From: Ancistrus triradiatus
Lineage: Eukaryota > Chordata > Actinopteri > Siluriformes > Loricariidae
Assembly (NCBI GenBank): GCA_025084515.1
Contig: JAJAGP010000778.1
Span: forward strand, 186,001 to 250,000
Reading direction: 5' to 3'
Length of the DNA: 64,000 nt
The notes under the pieces were generated by a model that was not told where the DNA came from, did no database searches, and saw only the letters and a program-made list of their open reading frames with translations. Positions 32,709-43,672 of this stretch are shown piece after piece. The translations under genes were made by a program, and so were the position numbers. The stretch's first letter is position 1. Every line of letters starts with the position of its first letter.

Positions 32709-35700
32709 ACAGCCAGTCAGAAAGTGTTATATTACGCCAGCGTAAATGGCAGTACTGATATATGCAGGAACAAAAAAGTCCCATAAGAAATCAGAAAAAT
32801 AGATTCCTGCATTTCTGGTCAGGGGTGTGGTGGATGATCTGGATCTTTACCCATAAATTCACTGAGTGCATGAAGAAGTACACCCTGGACAGGGTACCAT
32901 CCATAAACAGATTTCAGTAAACACCCCGACTTTCATGGCAAAACTGACCAGGGTATCGAATCCAGATGTAATCTTGTGGCACCACTAGCCTGCTGTGCGT
33001 AACTCAAGGAGCACTGAATCTTGAAACTGTAGAGAGTGCAACCCAAACTTTGAAGGCTCCAGCCAACCTAGAGCCTGACTCATGCAGTGCCAGTGTACCA
33101 AGAGAGCTTGACTTCAGTTGTTGGTAACGTTACCTGGACCCCTACACGGTGTCATGAACCATAATGCAACTCTGTGATGAAAAGACCACTCTTCAAAAGA
33201 GGTGCCAATCAAATTCATAGAGCACTGGATTTCTGTTTGTTTTTTTATATTCATATGACCTCATCTGTACCACTACATGATTAGGTTATCTGACTTCAAT
33301 TGGTGACAATATGCTAATAAAATATAAAAAGTGAATTATAATGATGATACAAAGTTAGTGACGATAGTGATGATCTGTTGATTATGCTAGAATCATAGTT
33401 ATAATAGTTATAACTCTTAATATACTGTACACATCAGTGTGTAGCACTACTGTACTACACACTGATGATGATACCCTGACAAATTAATGTCATTCATAAG
33501 TGGATTCTATCCATACTGAGTGTGTTAATACCTTCAGTAAACTACATACAGCAGAAATATAAAAAAATCTATTTAAATCCACTTAAACAGTACATTCTAC
33601 CTTCATTTATCATGTATCCACTCTCATAACCCCTTCACATTATCAAACAATAGTGTTGCTCAACAAGGCTCTTCACATTTTCAATTGTAAACGATGGGGA
33701 GAGAATACTAGAGAGTGAGTGTTACAGCATGAATTGATTTTCTATTGCTTTTTGTGTAAAGAAGAAGCTCAAAACTGTGAAATGTTGCCAGATTTAGCTT
33801 TATAGTCCAATGCACTGTCAACACTTACTAATACCAACTAATGATCACATAGCATCTTCCCTAAATTTTTCTTAACATTGTTTGGGCATGCTTTGGAAAT
33901 TCCAAATACTGAACATTGATCCACATTTTATGGATGTATAGGGAGGTACCTGAACTACTCCGGCATTTCATTTTCACTGTATAAACTCAATTCAATGATC
34001 TCCGTTTTCCCCTATTCTGTGTTGGGAGACACTCCTCAGTAGGTCACCGTCCTGAGCCACCTCAGCACAGGTGCCTTCTGCTCAGTCTGTCACTCAGCGC
34101 TTTTGAACTAAGATGAAAAAGGCACATCAATACCTCTTTTTTGTTCTTCAAGGATTTTTTTTTATTAAACAGAGAAGCACCCACTCCAGCATTATAAAAC
34201 GAAATGGAGCAAACTGCAGACAAAAGAGAGATGTCTATGTGTGTGTGTGTTATTACATCTGTCATCCTGGACTGATTCCCAGATATTTCCTGACGTGAAT
34301 AAATCTTTCCATGCCATATAGTGCTGTTATCATTTGTTTTCAGCTTCTTAGCTTGTTTATGTTCTCAAACCTTGACTCTCAAGTGCTTACTTACGTCTGA
34401 ATAGATGTTTTACATAACTCTTATGATACAGGCATAGATTTTTTTTTTTCATTTCAGTTCCAAGGCTGAAGAAAGCCCACAGGAATACTGGTTTGTCACA
34501 GATAAATGGATGGATTACCTTCTCTTATCCACTCTCTACTAGCTAGTATGCCATTAGGCAGTATGCTAATAGGCCTGTTTGCTTGGAAATATGTCGAGGA
34601 ATAGTCTGTAATTGCCCAGTATTTATGTTCCATTGGCTTAATGAGGCTACACATTTGAAGGGATGTGAAGTTTGGGGCTAGGCCTGGACGCAGGAAAGCT
34701 GCTCATTAGTATGTTGCTCGCATGAGGCAGCATGACGGGGTCATGTCATAAAAGACATTTTCAGCATTAAACTCAAACAGCATTGTGCTATTTAACTGCA
34801 GCAACTCCCCAACATGGGCAAAGTACCTCATGGTGAAAAGCAAGCTGAATTACTATGGGTTTCTGACCTTTCACTAGTTGCAATATTTTCAAAGCCTGCT
34901 TTCCTTTGAGCATTCAGAGGCATATTTACTTTGTCTAGAGAAGCAATTATTGTCAAATGGGTAGCTATTATGCCTCAGATCAAAAATACATCTTCGTTTC
35001 CCCCAGTAGACTGGTTTTGTAATTTTGTTTTCTTGACTGTTCAGTTCAGCGCTGCATGAAGCTAAACATTCTAGCCTCACGTCTATTTTGGTAAAACATG
35101 AATCAGCTTGCCAGAATGAAGGGGAGATAATGTAATGCTGATTGTAATAAACTAATAGAGCTTGCTTTTCAGTCTGATGTTGCTAAAATGTGGATGTGCC
35201 TCTGAAAAGATACACAGTATCGGTTAATTCAAGCTATCACAATGTGTCAAAGCATTACTGTTCAACATGATACAATATGCAGTGGGTAGCATGTGAAAAT
35301 GATCTCATTGATGCTATCTGACAATGTTCGTAATGCCCTTTTGTTGATGAGCTGCCCAAATCGAACCCCATCACAACAGACTCTATCCTGTATTGCATTC
35401 AGCTTTTCTTTTCGGACAAAATAGACCCAGCTGCAACATTTGAAAAAAACATATTTTCACTTGCTAATATGATGGCACTTCATCAGTCAGTATGGCTTCA
35501 TTACGAATTCTCTCTGACTAGACTGTCATTGTCTCTGCACATTAGTGCTGACCTGGCCAGTCTTATCATTTCAGTGTGGATGCTGATCTCACATTAATGC
35601 ATTACCTGGGCTAATTAAGGCTGGGCTAATTAAAGCCAAGCTTATGATATGGTAAATAGTAGCAACCTGGAGCAGGGCATTAATTAGCATGGTCAATTTC

Positions 35701-36149
35701 AGGCTGTAACTGAACTGTTATTTCTGATTCTAGAGGTTTGTTTTAGATTCAAATCCTCACAGGGCCATGTTTTGTCTGATGATTCTGCCTGAATGATTAG
35801 ATTAATGCTAATATTGCTGAGCTGATATGTATTGTGTGTTTGTGCAATGGAGTAGCCTCTTCTATGTATTTTAGCAAGGGTGCATTTAGCAGGACAAATG
35901 CAGCAGGTGTGGTACTCTAGAGACTTGCTCACTAGCCTTTATTGTGTTTAATAGTAGCATGTTGATGTGTCTGTTCTGTGTCTCCACTCGTTTTTGTCCG
36001 TATTTCAAACATGTTAATATACCCACATATGTGCTACCAAGTCTGATGCACTAACGTTGTGTTCTCAAAATATGAAAGCCTAAAATATGTTAGTTAAATT
36101 TTTCTATACCTAGAAGAGCATCAAAATGGTACTAATTTTTGCGAATGAC
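32709..36149. other. Repeat-poor stretch (3.4 kb), no gene recognised
   Basis: There is no transposon match that I can name over 3.4 kb, unusual for this window. From about 34400 to 35950 the sequence has balanced composition and TAATTA-type motifs (CTAATTAAGG, GGGCTAATTAAAG, ATTAATTAGC near 35610-35690), as in developmental enhancers. It also holds a (TG)n at 34239-34250 and a hairpin at 33432-33467. Confidence 0.4.
33432..33467. repeat. Perfect 13-bp inverted repeat (hairpin)
   Basis: CATCAGTGTGTAG at 33432-33444 and CTACACACTGATG at 33455-33467 are exact reverse complements with a 10-base loop. No known element surrounds it. Confidence 0.85.
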
Positions 36150-36707
36150 TATGATATATGAAGCATGACTTTTTATGAAAAGTAATCATTTCCGTAATGT
36201 AATGATAAAAATTAAACTTTCATATATTTTAGATTCATTGCACACCAACTGAAACATTTCAAGTCTTTTATTGTTTTAATACTGATGATTTTGGCATACA
36301 GCTCATGAAAACCCAAAATACCCATGAATCTCACAAAATTAGCATATTTCATCGGACCAATAAAAGAAAAGTGTTTTTAATACAAAAAAGTCAACCTTCA
36401 GATTATTATATTCATTTATGCACTCAATACATGGTCGGGAATCCTTTTGCCGAAATGACTGCTTCAATGCAGCGTGGGGTGGAGGCAATCAGCATGTGGC
36501 ACTGCTGAGGTGTTATGGAGGCCCAGAATGCTTCGATAGCGGCCTTAAGCTCATCCAGAGTGTTGGGTCTTGCGTCTCTCAACTTTCTCTTCACATATTT
36601 CAGTTGGTGTGCAATGAATCTAAAATACATGAAAGTTTAACTTTTATCATTACATTGCGGAAAGAATTAACTTTATCACAATATGCTAATTTTTTGAGAA
36701 GGACCAG
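36150..36707 (-). mobile_element. Tc1-like transposon family H, internally deleted copy
   Basis: The right terminus AGAAGGACCAG is followed by TA at 36708-36709. Long inverted repeats are visible (TTTAGATTCATTGCACACC at about 36230 and the complement GGTGTGCAATGAATCTAAA at 36609-36627). Between them, on the minus strand, only the transposase C-terminus remains: NTLDELKAAIEAFWASI, RCIEAVISAKGFPT, stop. The N-terminal and central domains are deleted, so it is a non-autonomous derivative. Confidence 0.82.
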
Positions 36708-36709
36708 TA

Positions 36710-36957
36710 CAGGTAGTCCTCGGGTTACGACAGTCTTAAGTTAAGACGCATCTCCCATTTACTGTATAAAGCCTTGTTTCGACTTAAGTGGTTTTGCATA
36801 ACGTAAACTTCGTGTTTGGTGTGCGCGACGGAAGAATACCGGTACACGGTTACGCGGCTTGTTTTTTGTGCTTACAGTATGTTATTTACGTATGTACGTA
36901 TGTTCCGACTTACACCAAAAATCAGTTTACGACGCCACCTAGGAACGGATCTGCGTC
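36710..36957. mobile_element. CpG-bearing repeat fragment, probably a DNA transposon
   Basis: It starts CAGGTAGTCCTCGGGTTACG and contains many CG dinucleotides unlike the flanks. The last part (AAATCAGTTTACGACGCC ... GGAACGGATCTGCGTCC) echoes the start of the unit in inverted form. It resembles fish repeats beginning CAGGTAGTCCTCG, but the second terminus is not clear. Confidence 0.45.
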
Positions 36958-36979
36958 CTATATATATATATATATATAT
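36957..36979. repeat. (TA)n run at the left flank of Tc1-A4
   Basis: About 11 TA units directly before the Tc1-A4 terminus. A second TA run follows the other end at 38554-38568. Confidence 0.9.
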
Positions 36980-38553
36980 GGGTGCTTGTGAAGCCTTTAG
37001 AATTTTTTATATTTCTGCATAAATATTACCTAAATCATCATCAGATTTCCACACAAGTCCTAAAAGTAAATAAAGAGAACCCAGTTAAACAAATGAGACA
37101 CTAATATTATATTTGGTCATTTATTTATTGAGGAAAATGATCCAATATTATATTTTAGTGAGTGGCGAAAGTATGTGAACCTTTGCCTTCAGTATCTGGT
37201 GTGACCCCCCTTTGCAGCAATAACTGCAGCTAAACGTTTCCTGTAACTGTTAATCAGTCCTGCACACCGGCTTGGAGGAATTTTAGCTCATTCTTCCGTA
37301 CAGAACAGCTTCAGCTCTGGGATGTTGGTGGGTTTCCTCACATTAACTGCTCGCTTCAGTTCCTTCCACAGCATTTAGATTGGATTAAGGTCAGGACTTT
37401 GACTTGGCCATTCCAAAACATGAACTTCATTCTTTTTTAACCATTCTTTGGTAGAACGACTTGTGTGCTTAGGGTCATTGTCTTGCTGCATGATCCACCT
37501 TCTCTTGAGATTCAGTTCATGGACAGATGCCCTGACATTTTCCTTTAGATTTCTCTGATATCATTCAAAATTCATTGTTCCATCAATGATGGCAAGCAAA
37601 ACAGGCCCAAACCATGATACTACCACCCCCATGTTTCACAGATGGGTGGAACTTCTTATGCTGAAATGCAGTGTTTTCCTTTCTCCAAACATAACGCTTT
37701 CTTTGAAACCAAAAAGTTCTATTTTGGTCTCATCCTTCCACAAGACATTCTTCCAATAGCCTTCTGGCTTGTCCACGTGATCTTTAGCAAACTGCAGATG
37801 AGCAGTAATGTTCTTTTTGGAGAGCAGTGGCTTTCTCCTTGCAACCCTGCCATTCACACCATTGCTGTTCAGTGTTCTTCTGATGGTGGACTCATGATCA
37901 TTAACATTAGCCAATGTGGGAGAGGCCTTCAGTTGCTTAGAAGTTACCTTGGGACCTTTGTGACCTCACCAACTATTACACGCCTTGCTTTTGGAGTGAT
38001 CTTTGTTGGTCGACCACTCCTGGGGAATGTAACAATGGTCTTGCATTTCCTCCATTTGTACACAATCTGTCTGATTGTGGATTGGTGGAGTCCAAACTCT
38101 TTAGAGATGATTTTATAACCTTTTCCAGCCTGATGAGCATCAACAACTCTTTTTCTCAGGTCCTCAGAAACCTCCTTTGTTTGTGCCATGATACACTTCC
38201 ACAAACATGTGTTGTGAAGAGCAGACTTTGTTAGATCCCTGTTCTTTAAATAAAACAGGGTGCCCACTCACACCTGATTGGCATTCCATTGATTGAAAAC
38301 ACCTGACTCTAATTTCATCTTCAAATTAACTGCTAATCCTAGAGGTTCGCATACTTTTGCCACTCACTAATATGTTAGATTGGATCATTTTCCTCACTAA
38401 ATAAATTACCAAGTATAATATTTTTGTCTCATTTGTTTAACCGGGTTCTCTTTATCTACTTTTAGGACTTGTGCGAAAATGATGTTGTTTTAGGCCATAT
38501 TTATGCAGAAATATAGAAAATTCTAAAGGGTTCACAAACTTTCAAGCACCACT
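36980..38553 (-). mobile_element. Tc1-like transposon family A, copy A4 (near full length)
   Basis: The plus-strand ends are GGGTGCTTGTGAAGCC at 36980 (a few bases lost) and CTTTCAAGCACCACT at 38553, both with terminal repeats of about 200 bases. The flanks are TA repeats on both sides, so the element sits in a TA microsatellite. The transposase is on the minus strand. Confidence 0.94.
37189..38189 (-). pseudogene. Tc1-A transposase pseudogene (copy A4)
   Basis: The start is ATG at 38189 (MAQTKEVSEDLRKRVVDAHQ) and the end is TGA at 37189-37191. The order is helix-turn-helix (SKEFGLHQSTIRQIVYKWRK), [36 protein letters not shown], then [15 protein letters not shown] with the first aspartate. 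Frameshifts lie near 37930 and 37690. Later [10 protein letters not shown] and DLNPI are still readable, but the following codons contain a stop. It is the best preserved family A copy here, but inactive. Confidence 0.92.
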
Positions 38554-38570
38554 ATATATATATATATAAA
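38554..38570. repeat. (TA)n run at the right flank of Tc1-A4
   Basis: About seven TA units, the other half of the microsatellite that hosts Tc1-A4. Confidence 0.85.
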
Positions 38571-38588
38571 CTATATATAGTTTATATA

Positions 38589-39040
38589 CCCATTGACAAG
38601 AAAATAAGCAGTTGTTGGAATTGAATGAAACTTTATATGTATTAATGTAATAATGATATGTCTAAGTGGTTACAGTATTAGAGCAAAAGGATAAGTTTAC
38701 TGGGGAAAACTGTACAACTGAAAGGAGGCTCTAGTTACCCTGTTAGGCTGCCTCTAGCCTGGAGGCTAGCCAAATTTCCAACAAATGTTGCAGCTGGGCT
38801 TGTAGATCCTGAATAATTGTAGCTTGCCAAAGCTGGCATCCCTGCTGGTCCCATAAACGCTCGATTGGTGATAAATCTGGCAACCGGAAAGGCCAAAGAA
38901 GTGCTGCAATCTGTCAGAGACATTCTTGCTGTATGTAGGTGGGTGTTATCATGCTGAAAAAATGCCAGCTGGAACACGTGGCCGCAGGATTTTCCGCACA
39001 TATCGCTGATCTGTAGTGTCTCTCGTATCACTACTAGGGG
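38589..39040 (-). mobile_element. Tc1-like transposon family F, copy F2 (3' part)
   Basis: The plus strand begins CCATTGACAAGAAAATAAGC after TA. It continues with the same blocks as F1 and F3: GAAACTTTATATGT and ACTGAAAGGAGGCTCTAG, then CTGCCTCTAGCCTGGAGG. On the minus strand the frame gives the DDE tail region with FQHDNTHLHTARMSLTDCST. It is cut at 39040, directly next to the terminus of family G. Confidence 0.78.
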
Positions 39041-39042
39041 TA

Positions 39043-39330
39043 CACTTATTGACAAAATAAAATAATGCACCCAGAAAGAAATGTCAGTTATGTCTCAGGA
39101 ACATATGTAAATGATTACGGGTGTGGTCTGATTAGACAGGTCTTGCCACAAGAGGGCATAAAATTGCTTCCTTGCTGCCCTATAAAAAGACCCTCAGAGG
39201 CTACTTTTGGATATGAGATCTCTTGGTGAGAGATCGTTGACTGCTAGACATGCCTCTACAATGCATTCAAAGATATTTTGCCCAATTCACCGACTTTGAG
39301 ATGAGGAAGTCAATTTACTGAAGAACATCA
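39043..39330 (+). mobile_element. Tc1-like transposon family G, 5' end fragment
   Basis: The terminus CACTTATTGACAAAATAAAA follows TA at 39041-39042. The leader includes ATGATTACGGGTGTGGTCTG and ends at ATG 39250 (MPLQCIQRYFAQFTDFEMRK). The frame stops a few codons later. The rest of the transposase is missing. Confidence 0.7.
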
Positions 39331-40312
39331 AATTGGAAATTCTTTTAGCATTTTAGTATGATTTAGGATACATGACATCTAATAACTACTGTTGAAGCAT
39401 CTTAATTTTTTCCAAATCTTATGGCTGCTAATTGCCACCTACTAGCCAAGGCCCTACAAACCTGAGTTTGAGGGCCAACATATGGTTCCTCCAAGGTGTG
39501 TGTTGTTTTGCTTAGTTATAGGGCAGCTGAATGTGTCTGGGACTGTTGTTACTCTGGTTATTTCAGCTGCTCCTGTTAGTGTTTGCCACATCTGCTTATC
39601 CTGATATGCATATTAGATTTGGCACAGGTTTGATGCTGAGTTTTTTTTCCATAAACACATCACCCAACCTTCATGTTGCAATGCCCACCTGGAATTTGAA
39701 CCCAGCCAGTCACAGTTCTATAACTCACAGATCCTCAACATTTGCTAGTGTTACATCCATAGCAGAGAGAACAATGCTTCAAAACCAGACATAAGATTCA
39801 AGTATGCTTCATGGAATCCTGCCTGTGGGTATGTGTGGCATCATCAGAGCTCAAAGTGTTTAGCCTACAGTATGTAGCCTGGGTCAGCGCATCCTTGCTG
39901 GGTTCTGGGTAATCGTTAATCCATGTAATGAAGACACAACTATGTTTTGTTTCATCATATTTTAATTACAGCCTATTATCTGTGTATGTAGCAATCGTAG
40001 TGTGCACATTATTTCTACAGGCAATAGATAAGCCAGCTGGGTCCTTGTTCTCACGTCCCCATTTTGTTCACTAATCTAAATTGAATCAGCAGTCAGCCAT
40101 AGGCCTGATGTTCTAATGTTCTCCTAATCGATTGATAATGCCAGTTGAATGTTCATGAGCTGTGCCTTACCAGGGGTAAAGACTTACTCTGATAGGATGC
40201 AATTATTTAATAGCAGTGAACAAATCTGAACATGAAATCACAGGCTGTCTATACAGCTGGTAGAGACAAATAAAGACATTTGTTTAGATCACAATACTTC
40301 AATACATTGTGA
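39331..40312. other. No gene recognised; SINE-head-like scrap
   Basis: Near 39690-39750 a minus-strand tRNA-head scrap may be present (GGAATTTGAACCCAGCC). The rest is unique-looking. Confidence 0.4.
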
Positions 40313-40340
40313 ATGCATAATGAAAGTCTGTGTGTTCTAG

Positions 40341-40493
40341 CCAGGAGAATTATAGGTCAAACGTTAATACTTCAAGAAGACTGCAGCCTGACAGGAAAAC
40401 TTCAGAGAAATGAACAGATGTATGAAGCACCACTTAGGGAACAACTGGTGAAAGCTGTAGTAAATCTGAAGGCAGCTCTTAGCAGTGACAAAG
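40341..40493 (+). CDS. Candidate internal coding exon of an unrecognised gene
   Basis: A 153-base segment lies between an acceptor-like TGTGTGTTCTAG and a strong donor AAAG|GTACGTA. It is open in one frame with phase 1 on both sides and encodes 50 whole residues: GQTLILQEDCSLTGKLQ, then NEQMYEAPLREQLVKAVV and NLKAALSSDK. The composition is protein-like (charged, helical) and unlike nearby chance frames. The phases allow joining to 15795-15897 upstream and 61029-61173 downstream. I do not recognise the family. Confidence 0.5.
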
Positions 40494-40715
40494 GTACGTA
40501 CCTGCCCTATTGGCAAACATATTGACCATAAAGGAAAGTTGGCAGGCATTGTGCTTGGTATCAACATTCATACACCCTGGTGCAAATACATTTTAATTTT
40601 GCCAAGTAGCATACTGAATAACATAGCTAGCTAATGAGGAAAGTAATCGTAGAAGTTGGCAGATGCTTAAGATACCTGCGTAAGCAAACTAATTGTGTTA
40701 CATAAGCTTGTTGGG
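40494..40715. other. No feature recognised
   Basis: Short AT-rich stretch between the candidate exon and a V-SINE. If the exon is real, this is its downstream intron. Confidence 0.4.
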
Positions 40716-40860
40716 GACGGTTAGTGTGGTGACCTCACAACCCAGAGATCCCCGGTTCGATCCCAACCTTGGGATGTGTGGAGTTTGCACGTTGCAAATT
40801 GACCCATTGTGAATGTGACTGTTCCTGTTACGAAGAGCCATTAAATAAATGAAAGTAAAC
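40716..40860 (+). mobile_element. V-SINE-like SINE, internally deleted
   Basis: The head GACGGTTAGTGTGGTGACC, a B box GGTTCGATCCC and the body GTGTGGAGTTTGCACGTTGC are followed directly by the 3' end (ACGAAGAGCCATTAAATAAATG). The middle of the SINE is missing. Confidence 0.72.
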
Positions 40861-40899
40861 AAACACCCACAAACTTGTTTACTTTAGCTACACAACAAC

Positions 40900-41145
40900 C
40901 ATGCTGAAGAAAGACCAGACCAACACTATCCAGCATAAACCAACACAGTCCATAGCAGGGCACATGCACACACCTACACACACACACAGGCACAAACACA
41001 CTTACTCTCTCAGACTGGGACACTTTAGAGATGCTGACCTAACACATGTCTGTGGAATGTGGGAGGAAACCAGAGTATGTTGAGGAAACCTTTGCAGACA
41101 CAGGAAGAACATGCAAATCCCACAGAGACAGCAGCAAGGCCAATA
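40900..41145 (-). mobile_element. V-SINE-like SINE
   Basis: In minus orientation: AGCAGGGCACATGCACAC, a (CA)n stretch, CACTTTAGAGATGCTGACC, GGAATGTGGGAGGAAACC, GGAAGAACATGCAAATCCC. The head is not included. Confidence 0.8.
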
Positions 41146-42039
41146 AGGTATTGCTGACCTTATTGCTTTTTGAACATATTATTGCTGTTAAATTAATAAA
41201 ACATTCATACATTTACACACAATTCTATGCAAATGTTGTTTTCTGATGCTGCACATGGACCACACTGACCGACAAGTGACAAAAAGATGTATTGTCATTT
41301 TTAACTTTCTGAGAGCAGGTGAACATACCTAAGATGAAATCTGAAATGAATGACCATGACTTGACCTCTTTCATGCCACAGTAAGTGTTTCTATTACACA
41401 CACCATTGCCTGGTGCACTACTACAGATACAGGGCATGTGTCTGAGTGACAGCGGCAAAAGGAACTTGTCACACAATATGACACATCAGCTGGAAATATT
41501 TAATAAATAACAACAAGAGGAAATGTTTAATGAACGGAACCAACCATTAACCTGATTGTACAGGCTGCTTATTTGTCCTTTTCTGGTTGAGAGGTGCTAT
41601 TTCATGCTTTTGTGCAAGCAGTGTGAAAGAAACAGTGTGGAACAGCGTTTCTTGATAAAAACAGGTTTTGATTTGTTTAATTTGTTAGTCTGGCAATACG
41701 AAAGTCAGATGTTCAATCCCAAACCTTTTATTCCAGCTCACTGAGCTCTTAAACTATTTCAGCCTGAGTTCTGATTACTGTGCAGCTTTACAGAATTTCA
41801 TTAAAGCCACTGTCTTCTAAAAGATTTCAGCAATGTGTAGCTAACACACTACAAATGTGAATTATATGGCATTTTTAACTTTATAGTTTCTTTTTCTATA
41901 TTATTCTCAGTTTTTTATTTGGTTTGTCTTGATTCTGCCTTTACTTCCTACTACTTTGATTCCAGGAGTTAACAAGTACTGGATATCCACACTTCTACTA
42001 ATACTGTGCTTTGGTATAGAAAAAAAAAATGATTCCAGA
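41146..42039. other. No gene recognised
   Basis: AT-rich, no supported gene. The minus frame at 41225-41476 has no known domain. Confidence 0.45.
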
Positions 42040-42285
42040 AGGTGGAGCAATGGTGCAGTTTGTAGCACTTTCTCCTCACAGGTCCAGAATCCTGGGTTCG
42101 AATCCTAGACTGGCAGCCACCTGTGTGGAGTGTGTATACCCACCATGTTGCCGTGGGTTTCCACCAAGTCATGCCTTAGTCGACTGTATCCCAGTGTAAG
42201 TTACTGTGTCTGCATGTGCAAATGACTTATGATGGACTGGCACCCTCTTTAGGGTTGGTTCCTGTCTAGAATTGTGTAAACATAA
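42040..42285 (+). mobile_element. V-SINE-like (Mermaid-like) SINE
   Basis: The head GGTGGAGCAATGGTGCAG and B box GGTTCGAATCC are followed by CTGTGTGGAGTGTGTATACC, TGCCGTGGGTTTCCACC, and later GATGGACTGGCACCC. An A-run follows at the end. Confidence 0.85.
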
Positions 42286-42765
42286 AAAAACAACAAAAAA
42301 AAAAACTTTATTTAATCACAAAAAATGTGTTTGGTAGGGATAACTTTCTAATATTATGCACTGATTTTCAGACGTTGGGACACAACTAAAACAAGGGAAT
42401 CTATCTACTTGTAATGTGATCATGATAAACACCTCCTTTTCTAAAATAAAAAAATAAGGCTCAGTCTATTAAGGCTCAGTCTACACAATAAAACTCTTCA
42501 AGTTTTGGTCATGACATGAAAACTTGGGACAGCTTTTCTTTTTTTTTTAATTTAGACATTTTTACTACAAAAATCTAACCCATGATAAATCTTTTTTTAA
42601 TCTCTACCTTTAAATAATTCCAAAGAATCTTTTGAAAAACACCACTCAAAAACTTGATTGTGACAGCCACCTCCCAATGGAAAGTCCACTTATGAATGAT
42701 GATGTTGTATATATTTACCTTATCCATGACTTTAGTTTCGCTCTTAGATTTATCATCTACGCCGC
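42286..42765. other. No gene recognised
   Basis: AT-rich with several A and T runs. Confidence 0.5.
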
Positions 42766-42975
42766 CCAAGGAAGTTGGGTCCCTTTTTGAGTCTTGGTCC
42801 TCCTAAGGTTTCTTCCTATAACTCAGGGAGTTTTTCCTTGCCACTGTCGCCCTTGCTAAATTTGGGATTGGACGTAGTTATTAGGAGATAATCTAAACTT
42901 GTAAAGTTGCTTTGAGACAATGCTCCATTGTAAAAAGCGCTATATAAATAGATCTGACTTGACTTGACTTGACTA
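42766..42975 (+). mobile_element. L2-like LINE 3' end with a TTGAC-type tail
   Basis: Characteristic fish LINE 3' end: CAGGGAGTTTTTCCTTGCC, TAAAGTTGCTTTGAGACAAT, AAAGCGCTATATAAATAG, then a (TTGAC)n tail (GACTTGACTTGACTTGACT). A second copy in minus orientation is at the window end (63853-64000). Confidence 0.75.
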
Positions 42976-43186
42976 CTATCTCAATCAATGCCTCAGGTTT
43001 AACTGGTCGTAACATAACCCTTGTAAATGCCCAAGATCTAAATATTTAATTGTATTATAATTAATTAATTAATTACTTTTTCCCTTGGGATCTCAGTTTG
43101 AACTAATTCAGCAGAATGGTTCATATCAGTGGAGATTAAGCTCATTAATCATAAACCACTAACCTACTTTATTGCCAATTCTTTTT
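42976..43186. other. No feature recognised
   Basis: Short AT-rich unique-looking spacer between the L2 tail and the GA microsatellite. Confidence 0.4.

Positions 43187-43265
<79 letters not shown>
43187..43265. repeat. (GA)n microsatellite
   Basis: About 39 GA units, nearly uninterrupted. Confidence 0.98.
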
Positions 43266-43267
<2 letters not shown>

Positions 43268-43645
43268 TGTTGGCATTTAGCTGCGTCTTGCCATGAGCAT
43301 TTATGTGTGTTATATACTGTTAAATTGAAGGTGAACAGTAAATTTCACCCAGATACAACAACTACACCTAGTGTTCTTGTAAAAGAAGAGACAGAATGAC
43401 AGTATAGGGTCATTATCTGTTTTTGATTAAATGCCATATTTACTTGAAAACAAATCAAATGGCCTCTATTCGAACGAGTTTTAACGAGTTTTGTTTTATT
43501 TATTTATGTATTTTTTACTGAAGTACTATAAATCAAATACAACAGTGCATGCCAAAGCTTAGCACAAGAGGGCAGCATTGAAACGTTTTAAATGGCCACA
43601 CGAAGTTAAGCTCGTATTAGAATAGAACAATAGACCAACGTCAAT
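43266..43645. other. No gene recognised
   Basis: AT-rich sequence, no supported gene. Confidence 0.45.
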
Positions 43646-43672
43646 TACGTTACGTTACGTTAAATTACGTAC
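43646..43672. repeat. Short ACGTT pentamer run
   Basis: TTACG repeated three times (ATTACGTTACGTTACGTT) and once more after TTAAA. Confidence 0.7.

Noticed and set aside
37642..38118. 158-residue plus-strand frame
   Set aside because: It is antisense to the Tc1-A4 transposase and not an independent gene.
43172..43399. Frame with alternating Arg and Glu residues
   Set aside because: It is the translation of the (GA)n microsatellite.
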